The notes: generated from the letters alone by a model not told the origin. Positions 10,501-18,650 are shown, counted from the stretch's first letter. The stretch is 64,000 nt of DNA from Salinibaculum rarum (GCF_030505615.1 NZ_CP129994.1:496001-560000), one strand, 5' to 3'. A program made the numbers and translations.

Positions 10501-10635
10501 ATCGGGGAAACGAACGACAGAAGGTGTGGTAACGTCACCTTCTGCGTTTTTGAGAATCTCGGCTTTACCGCCTTCCGTTATTGCAACTGCGCTGTTAGTC
10601 GTTCCGAGATCAATTCCGAGAACTGTATCTGCCAT
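7567..10635 (-). CDS. dnaK: DnaK-type Hsp70 chaperone with a ~410-residue acidic C-terminal tail
   Basis: Residues 1-612 are a full Hsp70. The nucleotide-binding domain has the phosphate loops [11 protein letters not shown] (7-17) and [11 protein letters not shown] (190-200). The substrate-binding domain follows (GERKLAEKN, IPPAPQGAP), then a helical lid to about 612. Residues 613-1022 are an extraordinary low-complexity tail dominated by Asp, Glu, Ser and Thr, with a short less acidic end (TSLGNAAKGLRQANDK). A usual DnaK is 600-640 residues; the second dnaK in this window (618 residues) has no such tail. The tail is in frame and uninterrupted, so it is not an artefact of a missed stop. The promoter matches that of the other dnaK. 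It lies directly upstream of mrfB and mrfA. Confidence 0.95.
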   Translation of the reverse strand: MADTVLGIDLGTTNSAVAITEGGKAEILKNAEGDVTTPSVVRFPDESEDSDRPYVGEPALNGAEAYPDRTVKSIKRHMGEDYTVRIDGESHSPPDISAHILEKLRFDAAERLAKPIDKISDAIITIPAYFTEDQNQATLAAAKRAQFGDSEGNRVDLSDAVDTIREPVAAAIAYGYNEETCKEQTVLVYDLGGGTFDASLLEIGEGNFSVEGTGGDRHLGGDDWDEVIMDWAADQFEIQYGVNPLEKQPGEGDSDLRERKYRLREQSKNAKERLCSQGDGKVTLRVPYLMVVDGDPKHLEVELTMRTFQDITEHLLEQTIEPTMNALDKAGYSSYELDEILLAGGATRMPQVRERLEQEFNIVPNTSVDPDEAVAKGAAIHGNDDSVSLQQVTPLSLGVKVKGGLFKSIIDRNTRLPANETKIFTTSKDNQRNVRIEVYQGERKLAEKNRFLKEFYLTNIPPAPQGAPQIEVEFEIGDSGLVTATAKELSDTGDDHKKKVTIKENRIDNLSEEEVQEYLRDARENESQDNEHTKRVELQSEAKRRIGEAESFKQNHADQLSDTEYEEFDAAIQHVKELLDNQQATLTDLDEALDTLNNHLKELGDKRIQRGWSESDDETEESESLVSGTVSSTGGGATQTTSVNGNSSDSEDGDSEESDGDGSLEIEETEANDSNDEVDGTVTPNSSTSADSNVDRGSNTGGDDVDDDAPPGADVETDAEESGDEEENTGTSDEEETASEQETRESDSTEGIDSEDKDAEESLEDERAGEAEHMAEGDDDDATVSRADAVDADPGDGEPFSSTGDASETHETESATEPVSDETDSQDGASETSATENPPESKSDPEPDPDQDDNSHQESSESPETNNNNNTDDESTLSEENSEAANDADQSTTDSEGGTGNTEEEEDDNFTGEFENKEQKGELKVDIEENATKEEAENAENIGEDIDSPESESAVSSEEDSGTELEETVADDDGENDTPDSDDTETNEGDDDAANDDETSTSETTQTSLGNAAKGLRQANDK

Positions 10636-10659
10636 TACTCTATTTCGGTGGATGGAACT

Positions 10660-10672
10660 GTTTAAAAGTTAG
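10660..10672 (-). promoter_or_regulatory. Promoter (BRE-TATA) of the tailed dnaK
   Basis: On the minus strand this reads CTAACTTTTAAAC, a BRE-like CTAAC followed by a TATA element. It lies about 25-35 bases upstream of the ATG, giving a leaderless or nearly leaderless mRNA. The identical 13-mer occurs at the same spacing before the canonical dnaK (46748-46760). Confidence 0.75.
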
Positions 10673-10908
10673 GTGGATGGATTAAAATCACCAGATGTCT
10701 CTGACAAAGAATCCCCACCGCACAGCAACAAAGAGACCGTGAAGTGTCTCGGGGTCAAGGCCCGTGGCATTCGCCTTGACCGCCTGTAATCACTTCGTCC
10801 ATACGCGGGTTTGACGCCGGGAAGACAAAGAGAAGACGATGCAAACACTGGTTCACACGAAAGGTCATGAATCCGAAGAAATCCCTTACACTTCAACACG
10901 ACCAGGCG
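10673..10908. other. Intergenic region with a 9-bp perfect hairpin, possible IS200/IS605-type remnant
   Basis: No convincing gene is present. GGTCAAGGC (10753-10761) and GCCTTGACC (10773-10781) form a perfect 9-bp stem with an 11-base loop. The surrounding sequence resembles the non-coding ends of haloarchaeal IS200/IS605 elements, but no transposase frame remains. It may instead be a terminator for the membrane J-protein gene, which ends at 10909 reading leftward. The origin is inferred; the stem is seen directly. Confidence 0.4.
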
Positions 10909-12306
10909 TCAACGCTGTTCGGCAAACCGCAATAAGAAACGCGTTCGGACAAAGTACAACCTTGGTATTGTGAATGACAACACTAGCCCGACCACTCCGA
11001 TAGTCACAAATGACACGTCACCACCTGTAATGGCAAAGGCGTTCTGCACCCAGGTTGGGGTCTGGCCAACGTGAAGCCACCCAATCGTTGCTGTTGGGAA
11101 TGCTGCCGCCCACAGAAACGAGAGTAGTCCAACAACCATCAACGGCTCCCACAATGTTTGATGAATGGGGAATCCTCGCACATACCGGTCATACCAGGTG
11201 TCGATACTCAGACCGATGATTGCGAACACACTCCCTGCGAAGAACGACGCCAAAAACAAGATGACGCCGCCAATTCGAAGAACCGGGAGTAATGTGGGTG
11301 CGTTGAATACACTCGGTGACACCCACGGATTTGTAAGTGCTCCAGCATTCCCGAAGATCATCCTACGGGAGAACACCCACGGATGAACATTACCACCTGC
11401 GTTTGCCTGTGCTCCGAGGAGAGTGAAGAAGAGGGCGACTATGAGTAGGACTCCGCCACGACGCCGATAAAAACGCGCTTTCTCACGGGTGAATAGGCTT
11501 TCACCCAGTGAATCAGCGTCATCAATAAATCCGCCTTGCGGGAGGCGGAGTTCAGCACTGTACGATGTGAGACCGACAATTAACGCGCCTAGTGACACCG
11601 AGAGAACAAAGATGTTCCCTGGATTGACGAAGTGTGCGATAGCATTCGGAGTTTGAGGAATGTATGTGATTTCAGCGGCGGTTACCTGCAAGACTCCCAC
11701 GAGGCCAGATAGTAGGAGTAGACTGAGGCGATATTGCCAGGATTTCTTCCAAACGGAGAGTACAGTGTTAAGTGATTCAGCGGCTGAGGAGTCACCGCGG
11801 AATGAACTCACCCAGTTGTAGACTTGGTTTTGAGTAGTGGCGTCCGAAGATTGGGGTTCACTCTGGAAGCTGTTCCCCGTCTGTCGAGTGGGTTCATCAG
11901 GTGTATTTGATCGTGTTGGCTCGCTCTTTGTTGTTTGTGTCTGTTCTGGGTTAGTTTCCTTCAGAGAGTCATCTGCGGGCTGCCATTCTGCGCCGTCATT
12001 TTCTTCGAAAGAGTCCACTTCTTCTCTCTTTTTCTGGTAGTAGTCTTTGTGTCCGAGATCGTTGTACAGTTTCCGCTCTTTAGGATTGGTGAGTACGTTC
12101 TTTGCCTCAGTGAGCTGTTCAAAACAAATTTGCGCGTCAGCGCGGTCAGTCCGATCTGGATGGTACTCTTTGACGAGTGTGCGATATGCCTTTTTGATGT
12201 CTTCTTCATTCGCGGATTCGGAGACTCCTAAGAGTTCATAGAAGTCTTCAAAATCGAATCCGGGATTCTCAACATCAACAAAGGGGTGAGTCTCTCTCTG
12301 TCCCAT
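10909..12306 (-). CDS. Membrane-anchored J-domain (DnaJ-like) protein
   Basis: A 465-residue protein. A J domain lies at about residues 14-85 with the HPD tripeptide (KEYHPDRTDRA), which stimulates Hsp70 ATPase. A Gln/Ser/Thr/Pro-rich linker follows, then about six transmembrane helices from residue ~190 onward. The Gly/Phe, zinc-finger and client-binding domains of classical DnaJ are absent. It probably recruits an Hsp70 to the membrane. The neighbouring tailed DnaK, 273 bases downstream on the same strand, is the obvious candidate, but each gene has its own promoter. The start chosen is the ATG at 12306 (MGQRETHPFV); the longer frame to 12363 adds an unlikely basic leader. A TATA-like TTATAA lies near 12344. 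Confidence 0.85.
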   Translation of the reverse strand: MGQRETHPFVDVENPGFDFEDFYELLGVSESANEEDIKKAYRTLVKEYHPDRTDRADAQICFEQLTEAKNVLTNPKERKLYNDLGHKDYYQKKREEVDSFEENDGAEWQPADDSLKETNPEQTQTTKSEPTRSNTPDEPTRQTGNSFQSEPQSSDATTQNQVYNWVSSFRGDSSAAESLNTVLSVWKKSWQYRLSLLLLSGLVGVLQVTAAEITYIPQTPNAIAHFVNPGNIFVLSVSLGALIVGLTSYSAELRLPQGGFIDDADSLGESLFTREKARFYRRRGGVLLIVALFFTLLGAQANAGGNVHPWVFSRRMIFGNAGALTNPWVSPSVFNAPTLLPVLRIGGVILFLASFFAGSVFAIIGLSIDTWYDRYVRGFPIHQTLWEPLMVVGLLSFLWAAAFPTATIGWLHVGQTPTWVQNAFAITGGDVSFVTIGVVGLVLSFTIPRLYFVRTRFLLRFAEQR

Positions 12307-12486
12307 AGGCTCGATGTTCTTGGGTACTACCAGCAGCGTCTTATAACATTTCCCCCAAAACACCGCTCCATACGCGACATCCTTCCCACCGAACGACGGG
12401 GGATACTTTCCCCGAAGAAAGATATTACGTCAGTTTCTACAACAGTACTTGTGGTTGGCGTAGCGGGTTTAAAAGACAAAGGTTTG

Positions 12487-13233
12487 TTATTCACTCTGGA
12501 TGCGTGGCGCGAGCATGAACGTAGTGTTTGCATCACCTTCGACGGTCTGGAAGTGAATTTTGACAGGGAATTCTTCGCCGACTTCCATCGTCACTTCAGC
12601 ATCACCAGGGATGGATCCGTTCATGTCCTTCAGATAGTCTACACTGAACAGAGAGTCCGCGCCGCCAGCTTGGAGGTCGATGAGTTCGTCTTGAGACAAC
12701 TGGAGATTGACGTCGTCAGTGTCTCCTTCTGCTTCAGCGTAGAACACGCCGTCGGCTTCACTAGTGCCGAATGCAACATGGTCACTCACCATGTCTGCTG
12801 CGGTGATTGCACGGTCGAACTGTTTGCCTTCAAGAACAACTTCACTAGACAGTTCCAGGTCCGGGATGTCTGGCTCTTCACGGATGCTATCCGGATCGAT
12901 GAGGGCAAGTGTGTATTCAAGCCCACCACAGCTGAGATGGAGTTTGCGAGTTTCGTCGTCGAGTTCGATGTGCGCTGGTTCACCTTCTCCGTTGAACAGC
13001 GAAATGATGTCGTTGAATCGGTTGAGATTAATGCCGAGAACGCCACCATCTGCTTCGTAAGACTCGAAGGCGTCAGCATTCAGGGTGAGATCGACCATAC
13101 CAACGTTGGCTGGATCCACAGCACGAATTTGGATGCCATCGTCTTCGAGGTGGACTTTACACTCATCAACGAGTGCGCTTACTGGTGCAAATCCGTCTTC
13201 TAGCCGCGACGGCTCTATGATTGCGTTGAACAT
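12487..13233 (-). CDS. pcn: DNA polymerase sliding clamp PCNA
   Basis: Homotrimeric ring that tethers polymerase, FEN1, ligase and other partners to DNA. At 248 residues it has the family length. It carries the haloarchaeal signatures [15 protein letters not shown] near residue 18, [13 protein letters not shown] near 38, a linker region with [18 protein letters not shown] near 108-125, and the C-terminal LAPRIQSE, where partner PIP boxes dock. The ATG at 13233 is the only sensible start. A TATA-like CATTTATG lies about 45 bases upstream, so a short leader is likely. A long open frame on the opposite strand is a codon shadow. Confidence 0.97.
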   Translation of the reverse strand: MFNAIIEPSRLEDGFAPVSALVDECKVHLEDDGIQIRAVDPANVGMVDLTLNADAFESYEADGGVLGINLNRFNDIISLFNGEGEPAHIELDDETRKLHLSCGGLEYTLALIDPDSIREEPDIPDLELSSEVVLEGKQFDRAITAADMVSDHVAFGTSEADGVFYAEAEGDTDDVNLQLSQDELIDLQAGGADSLFSVDYLKDMNGSIPGDAEVTMEVGEEFPVKIHFQTVEGDANTTFMLAPRIQSE

Positions 13234-13374
13234 AGATTGGAGCTTCCATCATAGTGTATTACCGGTTCACTCATAAATGTACGTGTCTTAGACTGGTGGA
13301 AGGTCACAGACACGTCACAAAACGCACCCATCATTCAAGTATAAATATTTCAAACCACTTTGTCAAAATAGGAA

Positions 13375-14016
13375 ATGCCATCACACAGGTCACCCCACGA
13401 TACTGTTCTTTCCACAGGCATATCAGACCTAGACGAGCACTTAGCAGGAGGAATCCCAAGCGGGTCTGTCGTTGTGCTCAAAACAGAGTCTGATTCTCAA
13501 AGCGAACTCCTGTTTTACTCGCTTGTTGCCGAACGAGAAACACTCTACATTAGCACGATCCGGAACGAACGCGTAGTCAGGGCGACCTTCGAGACTGTTG
13601 GAATTGACTTTGATGCCCTTGTGACCTATACACCACCTGGTACTGCAATCGAAGAAATCTCCGAGATTGCGTGCAATGCTGAAGGTCAAACCAATATCGT
13701 TGTTGATTCAGTAGGTATGTTGGAGTCTGCCGATCGAGAAGAGTATCAGGAATTCCTCAATGATGTGCAAAACCACGTTCGAGAGATTGGTGGTGTTGTA
13801 CTGCTTCATTGCCACAAAGAAAGGTCACCTGATAATCGAGAGATTACAACGACAGCAGCTGACATCATTCTTGACGTGGAGAGTCACGTAGAAGGTACAG
13901 CTGTTGAGCATTTCATCCATGTCCCGAAATACCGTGGAGGGAGAGCCTTCAGCAAACGTATCAAAGTCGAGTTCAGTGACTCTGTTACGATCGACACCGG
14001 TCGGGATATCGCTTAA
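13375..14016 (+). CDS. RecA-like (KaiC/RadA-fold) protein with degenerate P-loop
   Basis: A 213-residue protein beginning with the fold's TGISDLDEHLAGGIPSGSVVVL. The next segment, where a Walker A should be, is KTESDSQSELL and lacks the GxGK[S/T] core. Walker B-like hydrophobics end in NIVVDSVG near residue 110. This resembles the small haloarchaeal RecA-like proteins annotated as HTR-like or DUF7504. ATP binding is therefore doubtful and the role unknown; some relatives are thought to be regulatory. It is divergent from pcn, sharing a 141-base intergenic region with TATA-like AGTATAAATA near 13339 for this gene. Confidence 0.75.
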   Translation: MPSHRSPHDTVLSTGISDLDEHLAGGIPSGSVVVLKTESDSQSELLFYSLVAERETLYISTIRNERVVRATFETVGIDFDALVTYTPPGTAIEEISEIACNAEGQTNIVVDSVGMLESADREEYQEFLNDVQNHVREIGGVVLLHCHKERSPDNREITTTAADIILDVESHVEGTAVEHFIHVPKYRGGRAFSKRIKVEFSDSVTIDTGRDIA

Positions 14017-14024
14017 TTCAACCG

Positions 14025-14873
14025 CTACGAATCAGAGTTTTCCACAGCAGACACCCACTCTGGAGTTGGAACCGTCGTTGACCCAAATCCGTAGTATTCA
14101 GCAGTAACAGATAGTGTTCTCACGGTTCTGCCATCTTCCCACGTGACAGTGTAACTCGCGTAGTAGACACGTCCTGACTCACCCACAATAGCTAATCCAT
14201 TATAGTTCAGAGGTTTGACGTTGATTTCATCAAGGTCTGCTTTATTCGCCTGAAGAACTACTAGCTGTTCTTCCGTTGTGATATTGGTCGCTGGTTTCGT
14301 TCCTGCAACGGTAAACTCACCAGTAGAGAAGATTTCACGAATAATCGTACCTGTGAGCATATCTTGCACAGCTTTTGGCGGGCTTCCCGTCGAGTAGGTA
14401 GGCTCCTGTGAAGTCTCGTTTTTCACGTATACTGCGTCGCCACCAACATAATACACCATTGTCTGATTATTTTCAGTGACGTGAGACAGCGCACGTGACT
14501 CATCCATGTCCACACTCATCGTGATATTTCGAACAGTTGTAGACTCCGCACTGGCAAACGACTCTGAGAAATTCGCAGTAAAGCCTCCGCTTTCCAGTAC
14601 TGACTGAGCATGCACAGCCGTGAGCCTCGTCGCGTTTACGCCATTCCCTGTGATGCCAGGTGGAAGTTGAACTTGGGTGGAGTTATTCACCGAAGGTTCT
14701 GATCCTCCAGAGGAGTTATCTGGAGTTGGCGTCGGAGTGTCTGGTGTTGGAGATGGTGTCGCGGTCGGTGTCTGCTCCTCTCCACCGAACAACCCCCCAC
14801 AACCTGACAACAACACCATAGTGACTGTGAGCACAATGCCAATCTGTTGGCGAGTGGGTGATGAAAGACTCAT
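14025..14873 (-). CDS. Secreted lipoprotein, DUF7537-like
   Basis: The N-terminus has a hydrophobic segment ending in the lipobox LSGC near residue 23. A Thr/Pro-rich linker with TPTP repeats and Asn-Ser glycosylation-like sites follows, then a folded region of about 210 residues. The mature protein is probably anchored outside the cell by a diacylglycerol cysteine. It resembles the next gene (15037-16155) in layout and in the LTAVHA segment versus LTAAHD there. The pattern fits haloarchaeal lipoproteins annotated DUF7537, whose function is unknown. Start chosen at 14873 (MSLSSPTRQQ); an ATG five codons earlier is possible. It converges with the RecA-like gene, 8 bases apart. Confidence 0.7.
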   Translation of the reverse strand: MSLSSPTRQQIGIVLTVTMVLLSGCGGLFGGEEQTPTATPSPTPDTPTPTPDNSSGGSEPSVNNSTQVQLPPGITGNGVNATRLTAVHAQSVLESGGFTANFSESFASAESTTVRNITMSVDMDESRALSHVTENNQTMVYYVGGDAVYVKNETSQEPTYSTGSPPKAVQDMLTGTIIREIFSTGEFTVAGTKPATNITTEEQLVVLQANKADLDEINVKPLNYNGLAIVGESGRVYYASYTVTWEDGRTVRTLSVTAEYYGFGSTTVPTPEWVSAVENSDS

Positions 14874-15036
14874 ATCAGGAGTTCGCACTGTTCTGGTTTA
14901 CAAGGCGCCATAACTTAAACCTAAGAACACACCGATCGCACCCACAGTTATAGCTGACACTGTTCTTGGTTTCCACAGGCGGCACAAATTCCGAGCAGTT
15001 GCCGTGCCGGTGAATAGAGAGTGCTGACCGGAACTT

Positions 15037-16155
15037 TCAATTCACGACCGTGTCGCCGATTAGCCACCCGTCTTCGGTATGGAACACCAAGCGAAGACCT
15101 GGGACGCTGGTTGTGTTCACATCGGTGGGGTTGGAGTGAGATACTTCGAGTTCTCCATTCACAATATAGGCATAGATAGTACTTCCTTCTTCAACATGCT
15201 CAGACAGCGTTGCCTCGTACGACTGGTCACCATCTGACGCTGTGATAGTGGTGCCTGAAGGCAGGTTACTGTTCGAGACAGTCACTGACACAACACCTTG
15301 CTGAGATAACGAGGACTCAAACCGGGTTACTTGTTGCTCTGCCTCGGAGACCCATTGAGGCTCTGACACACTGGTAGTTGTGATTTCAGATGCGGAGTAC
15401 GAATACGTGTTATTCATTGTACCCACAGATGTCTCAACAGTTGCAGTTGCCGTGACCCGCTTAATGATGTCTGATTCACTGATAACGACTGTCGCGTTAA
15501 CCTCTTTGACGGAATTACCAAACGCGGATCTTAGTGCAGACTGATTTCTGATTTGTTCCCCGGTGAATGTGTGGAGTTCTTCTCCGTTTTTCTCGGATTC
15601 TTCGGTGAAAGTGTAATTCACTCCAGTGAGGATGTGTGTGACTCGAGTGGGCGTTCTGTATGTCGCTCGGTTAGGCCGCTTTTTTGTGTACAAGTAATGA
15701 TGTTCAGTGTTCTCCTCTACATCAAGAGTTGTGCGGTGATATGCACCACTCGAATGCACCCAAATGTCGCGTTTCGTAGTCTGCGCACCGAATTCATTGT
15801 ATCGAGTTTTGTGCGTGTTACGATTAAGCTGGAATCTCCATCCGGAAGATAGCCCTAAGAATTCGCGCTGAGACTCAATTGTATAGTTCTCAGCTGACAT
15901 CAGCGCACCATCATGTGCCGCTGTCAGGTTTGCTGGGCTGACGATTCCTTCTTCAGAAGTCCCTGTTGGGAATGTGGGCTCCGGAGGTGCTGGTGTAGGA
16001 GTGGGTGTGGGCGTGGTTGTATCTGGTGTCGATTGCTGGGCCGGTGTGTCTCCAAGTGACTGCCCTTGACCACCACCAAAAAACAGCGTGTACCCTCCTG
16101 TTAGGAGAATACCAACAAGAAGCACAACGATCGCTACTTTTCGTAGGCGAACCAT
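15037..16155 (-). CDS. Membrane-anchored surface protein, DUF7537-like paralogue
   Basis: A 372-residue protein with an N-terminal hydrophobic helix (residues 6-26, basic MVRLRK before it) but no lipobox cysteine, so it is anchored by an uncleaved helix. A Thr/Pro-rich spacer follows, then an extracellular region rich in Thr, Ser and Asn. The segment beginning NLTAAHDGALMSAENYT matches the position and style of NATRLTAVHAQSVLES in the neighbouring lipoprotein, so the two look like diverged tandem paralogues. The middle resembles a beta-rich, LolA/LppX-like lipoprotein fold, but that is a guess. Both are on the minus strand, separated by about 160 bases. Confidence 0.68.
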   Translation of the reverse strand: MVRLRKVAIVVLLVGILLTGGYTLFFGGGQGQSLGDTPAQQSTPDTTTPTPTPTPAPPEPTFPTGTSEEGIVSPANLTAAHDGALMSAENYTIESQREFLGLSSGWRFQLNRNTHKTRYNEFGAQTTKRDIWVHSSGAYHRTTLDVEENTEHHYLYTKKRPNRATYRTPTRVTHILTGVNYTFTEESEKNGEELHTFTGEQIRNQSALRSAFGNSVKEVNATVVISESDIIKRVTATATVETSVGTMNNTYSYSASEITTTSVSEPQWVSEAEQQVTRFESSLSQQGVVSVTVSNSNLPSGTTITASDGDQSYEATLSEHVEEGSTIYAYIVNGELEVSHSNPTDVNTTSVPGLRLVFHTEDGWLIGDTVVN

Positions 16156-16257
16156 CGTATATCGTGATGTACCGCTCCTGCTTCTATAAAGGCTAGCTCC
16201 GAGTGTCTTGATTCATTTGCCGCTGCGATAATTGTAGAAGAGTGGTTTCCGAAACCG

Positions 16258-16692
16258 TCAAAAGTCAACGAGGTTTTCGTACGGTGTCCCGTCATCAAGA
16301 GCGGTTTCTTTCTTCACGCGTTTGTTCCCTGAATTCGTTTCATACAACTCATCAGGGTGGAAAAAGTACCACCCGGAAACGTTATCGTTACCGTATCCAG
16401 GGTCACCAGATTCATGGTCGAAACGAACGCCGATGCGAGGTTCAGCTCCGAAGTTCTCTGCAAAGAACAGAAGGTCTTTGACTTCTTCTTCGTCGATGTA
16501 TATTGGATCACCACCGCTTGATTTTGCTTCGATTGCGTAGAAATTCCCGCTGTCACCTGCTAGAATATCAGGGAGCTCCCGTTCTGTAGCACTTCCACTT
16601 GCGGGAGCCCGCATCACGGCGAACCCGTCGCCATCAAGCAAATTTACGAGTTCTCGTTCTCGACGGTCTCCTTTCGTGTTTGAATTCGGCAT
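16258..16692 (-). CDS. hjc: Holliday junction resolvase Hjc
   Basis: Archaeal four-way-junction endonuclease acting at the end of homologous recombination. The 144-residue protein shows the conserved start [13 protein letters not shown] (catalytic Glu), then [18 protein letters not shown] (catalytic Asp), and EAKSS (the E-x-K of the PD-(D/E)xK fold). The C-terminal part has [17 protein letters not shown] and [11 protein letters not shown], all typical of haloarchaeal Hjc. The ATG at 16692 was chosen (MPNSNTKG); two earlier codons are in frame. A TATA-like CATTTATT lies about 30 bases upstream. Confidence 0.95.
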   Translation of the reverse strand: MPNSNTKGDRRERELVNLLDGDGFAVMRAPASGSATERELPDILAGDSGNFYAIEAKSSGGDPIYIDEEEVKDLLFFAENFGAEPRIGVRFDHESGDPGYGNDNVSGWYFFHPDELYETNSGNKRVKKETALDDGTPYENLVDF

Positions 16693-16758
16693 TAGCACAT
16701 TACTGTAAGAACTGGGGAAATAAATGATTGGAAGATTCCGTCGACGGGAACGGAGGTG

Positions 16759-17370
16759 CTACACAGGAAGTGCCTGTGTAGCCATGTAGGCACCAACGAC
16801 AAGCGCAGCTGTGTAGAGGAAATCGATGCCGATGATTTTGAATTTGTTCAGAAGAACAATGAGTGCGATCACGGGAACACCTAAGAGGACGAATGGATTC
16901 CGTGTCCATGCAGCTTTGGTGTGGCTCCAGACTTCACTTGCATCCTGCCGACTGGGGAACGCATGCAGTGAAAGAGATACACCGAACCACACCATAAGCC
17001 CGAAGATAATGAGTCCAGGAGAGGGTGGCCATGTGAGTGAGGGGGCAGTGAAGAACCGGTGATAGACCGCAAGTGTGTAAAAAACCCCGTATGCGAGAGT
17101 GGAGTTGATGAGGAAAGGAGCAATGGCGATGAAGAACATTGCGCGGTAGTATTTGGGTTTAGCGTGATTGACGTATCCAGCTGGTGTGTCAAATTGGAAG
17201 TAAACCACTTTTGAAACCGGGATGTGATATCGTTGGCAGAATTTTTTGTGCGCAAATTCGTGGAAGACAACACCGATGAAAGTGACGGTAGTGAGAACAA
17301 CACGGAAGTGGTAGTTAACGTACTGGAGATAATAGAGGAGTCGAGACTGTTTGATCGACTCAAATACCAT
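16759..17370 (-). CDS. Membrane zinc metalloprotease, HEFAH motif (M50-like)
   Basis: A 203-residue integral membrane protein with about five hydrophobic segments. HEFAH at about residues 38-42 follows a hydrophobic helix (TFIGVVFHEFAHKKF), the zinc-binding HExxH of site-2-type proteases. The third metal ligand is not obvious. Ser-Arg-Gln-Asp-rich segments near residue 150 resemble the conserved 'FPSRQDA' end of haloarchaeal metalloprotease-family proteins. The substrate is unknown. It is followed by hjc, but with a separate promoter for hjc. Confidence 0.75.
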   Translation of the reverse strand: MVFESIKQSRLLYYLQYVNYHFRVVLTTVTFIGVVFHEFAHKKFCQRYHIPVSKVVYFQFDTPAGYVNHAKPKYYRAMFFIAIAPFLINSTLAYGVFYTLAVYHRFFTAPSLTWPPSPGLIIFGLMVWFGVSLSLHAFPSRQDASEVWSHTKAAWTRNPFVLLGVPVIALIVLLNKFKIIGIDFLYTAALVVGAYMATQALPV

Positions 17371-17487
17371 TAATTCGCCTGTAGCGCCGGGCCGTATTTA
17401 ATCCTTACAGGGTGTCGCAGAGTGTTTCACCGAGAGAGGACCAAGGCGCACCAGGAGTCGAATTGTGGGGGAGTCACCCAACCGGGA

Positions 17488-17500
17488 TTTTTTATATTTC
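17488..17500 (+). promoter_or_regulatory. TATA element upstream of the TFB paralogue
   Basis: TTTTTTATATTTC forms a strong TATA box about 75-85 bases before the ATG at 17574. The mRNA would carry a leader of about 50 bases, unlike most genes here. Confidence 0.5.
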
Positions 17501-17573
17501 AGTCTACCACTTACAGACAAGGTTCAGTAGCGCTTCGCATCCCACTAAATAGAATACACTGACTCATCTCACC

Positions 17574-18650
17574 ATGACTCCTGGGAACTCGGATGAATCT
17601 GACTCCTCCTCTGGCAGGTTTTGGGAATCCTCAGCCGCAGTATCTGAGTCACCCAATGAGTCATCTGGCGGTTCATCTACTGAACCAACAGACTGGGTGC
17701 CTACTTCGTGCCCGATTTGTAGCGGTGGGCCCCTTATCGCAGATGGGAGCTCAGCAATCTGCTCCAGTTGCGATCGGGAATACACAGAGGATGAACTTTG
17801 CGAGGAATGCGGGGGTTGCATCGATTATTCTAATTCACCACCCCATTGTCGGGATTGTGGGATTGTTGTCGATGACACTCCAAGCCTTGAGAGTCAACAC
17901 GGGTGGGAAACCGCGCGTGATAACAAACGAACAGGGCCAGTGGAAACAGAAACCAAGAGAAACCGCGGTCACACAACGAGTATCGGTGAGATAAGAGATA
18001 TTAACGTCTCTCTATCAGACTCTCAAAGGCACCGTATTCAACGCCTTCAGAACACCCAACGTCAATTCCGTAGATACGGGAGTTCAGAGCGCACCACAAA
18101 GTACGCGATGGATGAGCTTAGTCGGATGGTTCCGGGACTTGGACTCCCGACACGCGTCCGTGAAACCGCTGCTGTCATCTACAGACAGGCTACAAACAAA
18201 GACCTGCATATTGGCCGGTCTGTTGAAGCGATTGCGACTGCTGCTCTCTATTTTGCATGTCAACAAGAGGATGTTGCTCGTCGGCTTGAAAAACTCGCAG
18301 AAGTATCTCGTGTAGACCAGTCATGTGTTTTCAATGCGGTGAAAACGCTGAGTCAGGAGCTTGGAATCCCAATCAAACCAACAGACCCCGGGAAGTATGT
18401 CTCACAATTCGCGTCCGAACTCGCGGTCTCTGGAGAAACAGAACGGTCAGCACGGGAACTTCTTGAAGAAGCAGAGTCACGGAACGTGTTTTCTGGTCGG
18501 AATCCCGCTGGGCTTGCAGCAGCAGCCATCTATGAGGCTTCATTATCACCAGAAGCGCAACACCTCTCCCAAGACGAAGTTGCTGAAGCTACTGATGTCT
18601 CTATGAAGACGATTAGTGCTGCCTACCGGAAACTCCGGGAAGATGACTAA
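17574..18650 (+). CDS. tfb: Transcription initiation factor TFB paralogue with extended N-terminal zinc region
   Basis: TFB recruits RNA polymerase to the TBP-TATA complex. Two cyclin-like repeats fill residues ~160-358 (YAMDELSRMVPGLGLP, SVEAIATAALYFACQQ; then FASELAVSGETERS, NPAGLAAAAIYEAS). The final helix-turn-helix recognises BRE. The N-terminal 40 residues are Ser/Glu-rich. They are followed by CPIC...CSSC and then a second set, CEECGGC...CRDC, ahead of the B-finger region. Ordinary TFB has a single C4 ribbon, so this one has an added metal-site-like segment. It is distinctly divergent from the canonical TFB at 43772-44743 and probably serves a subset of promoters. Confidence 0.9.
   Translation: MTPGNSDESDSSSGRFWESSAAVSESPNESSGGSSTEPTDWVPTSCPICSGGPLIADGSSAICSSCDREYTEDELCEECGGCIDYSNSPPHCRDCGIVVDDTPSLESQHGWETARDNKRTGPVETETKRNRGHTTSIGEIRDINVSLSDSQRHRIQRLQNTQRQFRRYGSSERTTKYAMDELSRMVPGLGLPTRVRETAAVIYRQATNKDLHIGRSVEAIATAALYFACQQEDVARRLEKLAEVSRVDQSCVFNAVKTLSQELGIPIKPTDPGKYVSQFASELAVSGETERSARELLEEAESRNVFSGRNPAGLAAAAIYEASLSPEAQHLSQDEVAEATDVSMKTISAAYRKLREDD

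Noticed and set aside
10660-10908. 76-codon minus frame upstream of the tailed dnaK
   Set aside because: It crosses the hairpin region, has no family match, and is more likely non-coding.
12286-13203. 305-codon open frame on the plus strand
   Set aside because: It lies antisense to PCNA. Its composition is the complement of acidic coding sequence (rich in Val, Phe, Cys), it shows no family motif, and it has no convincing promoter.
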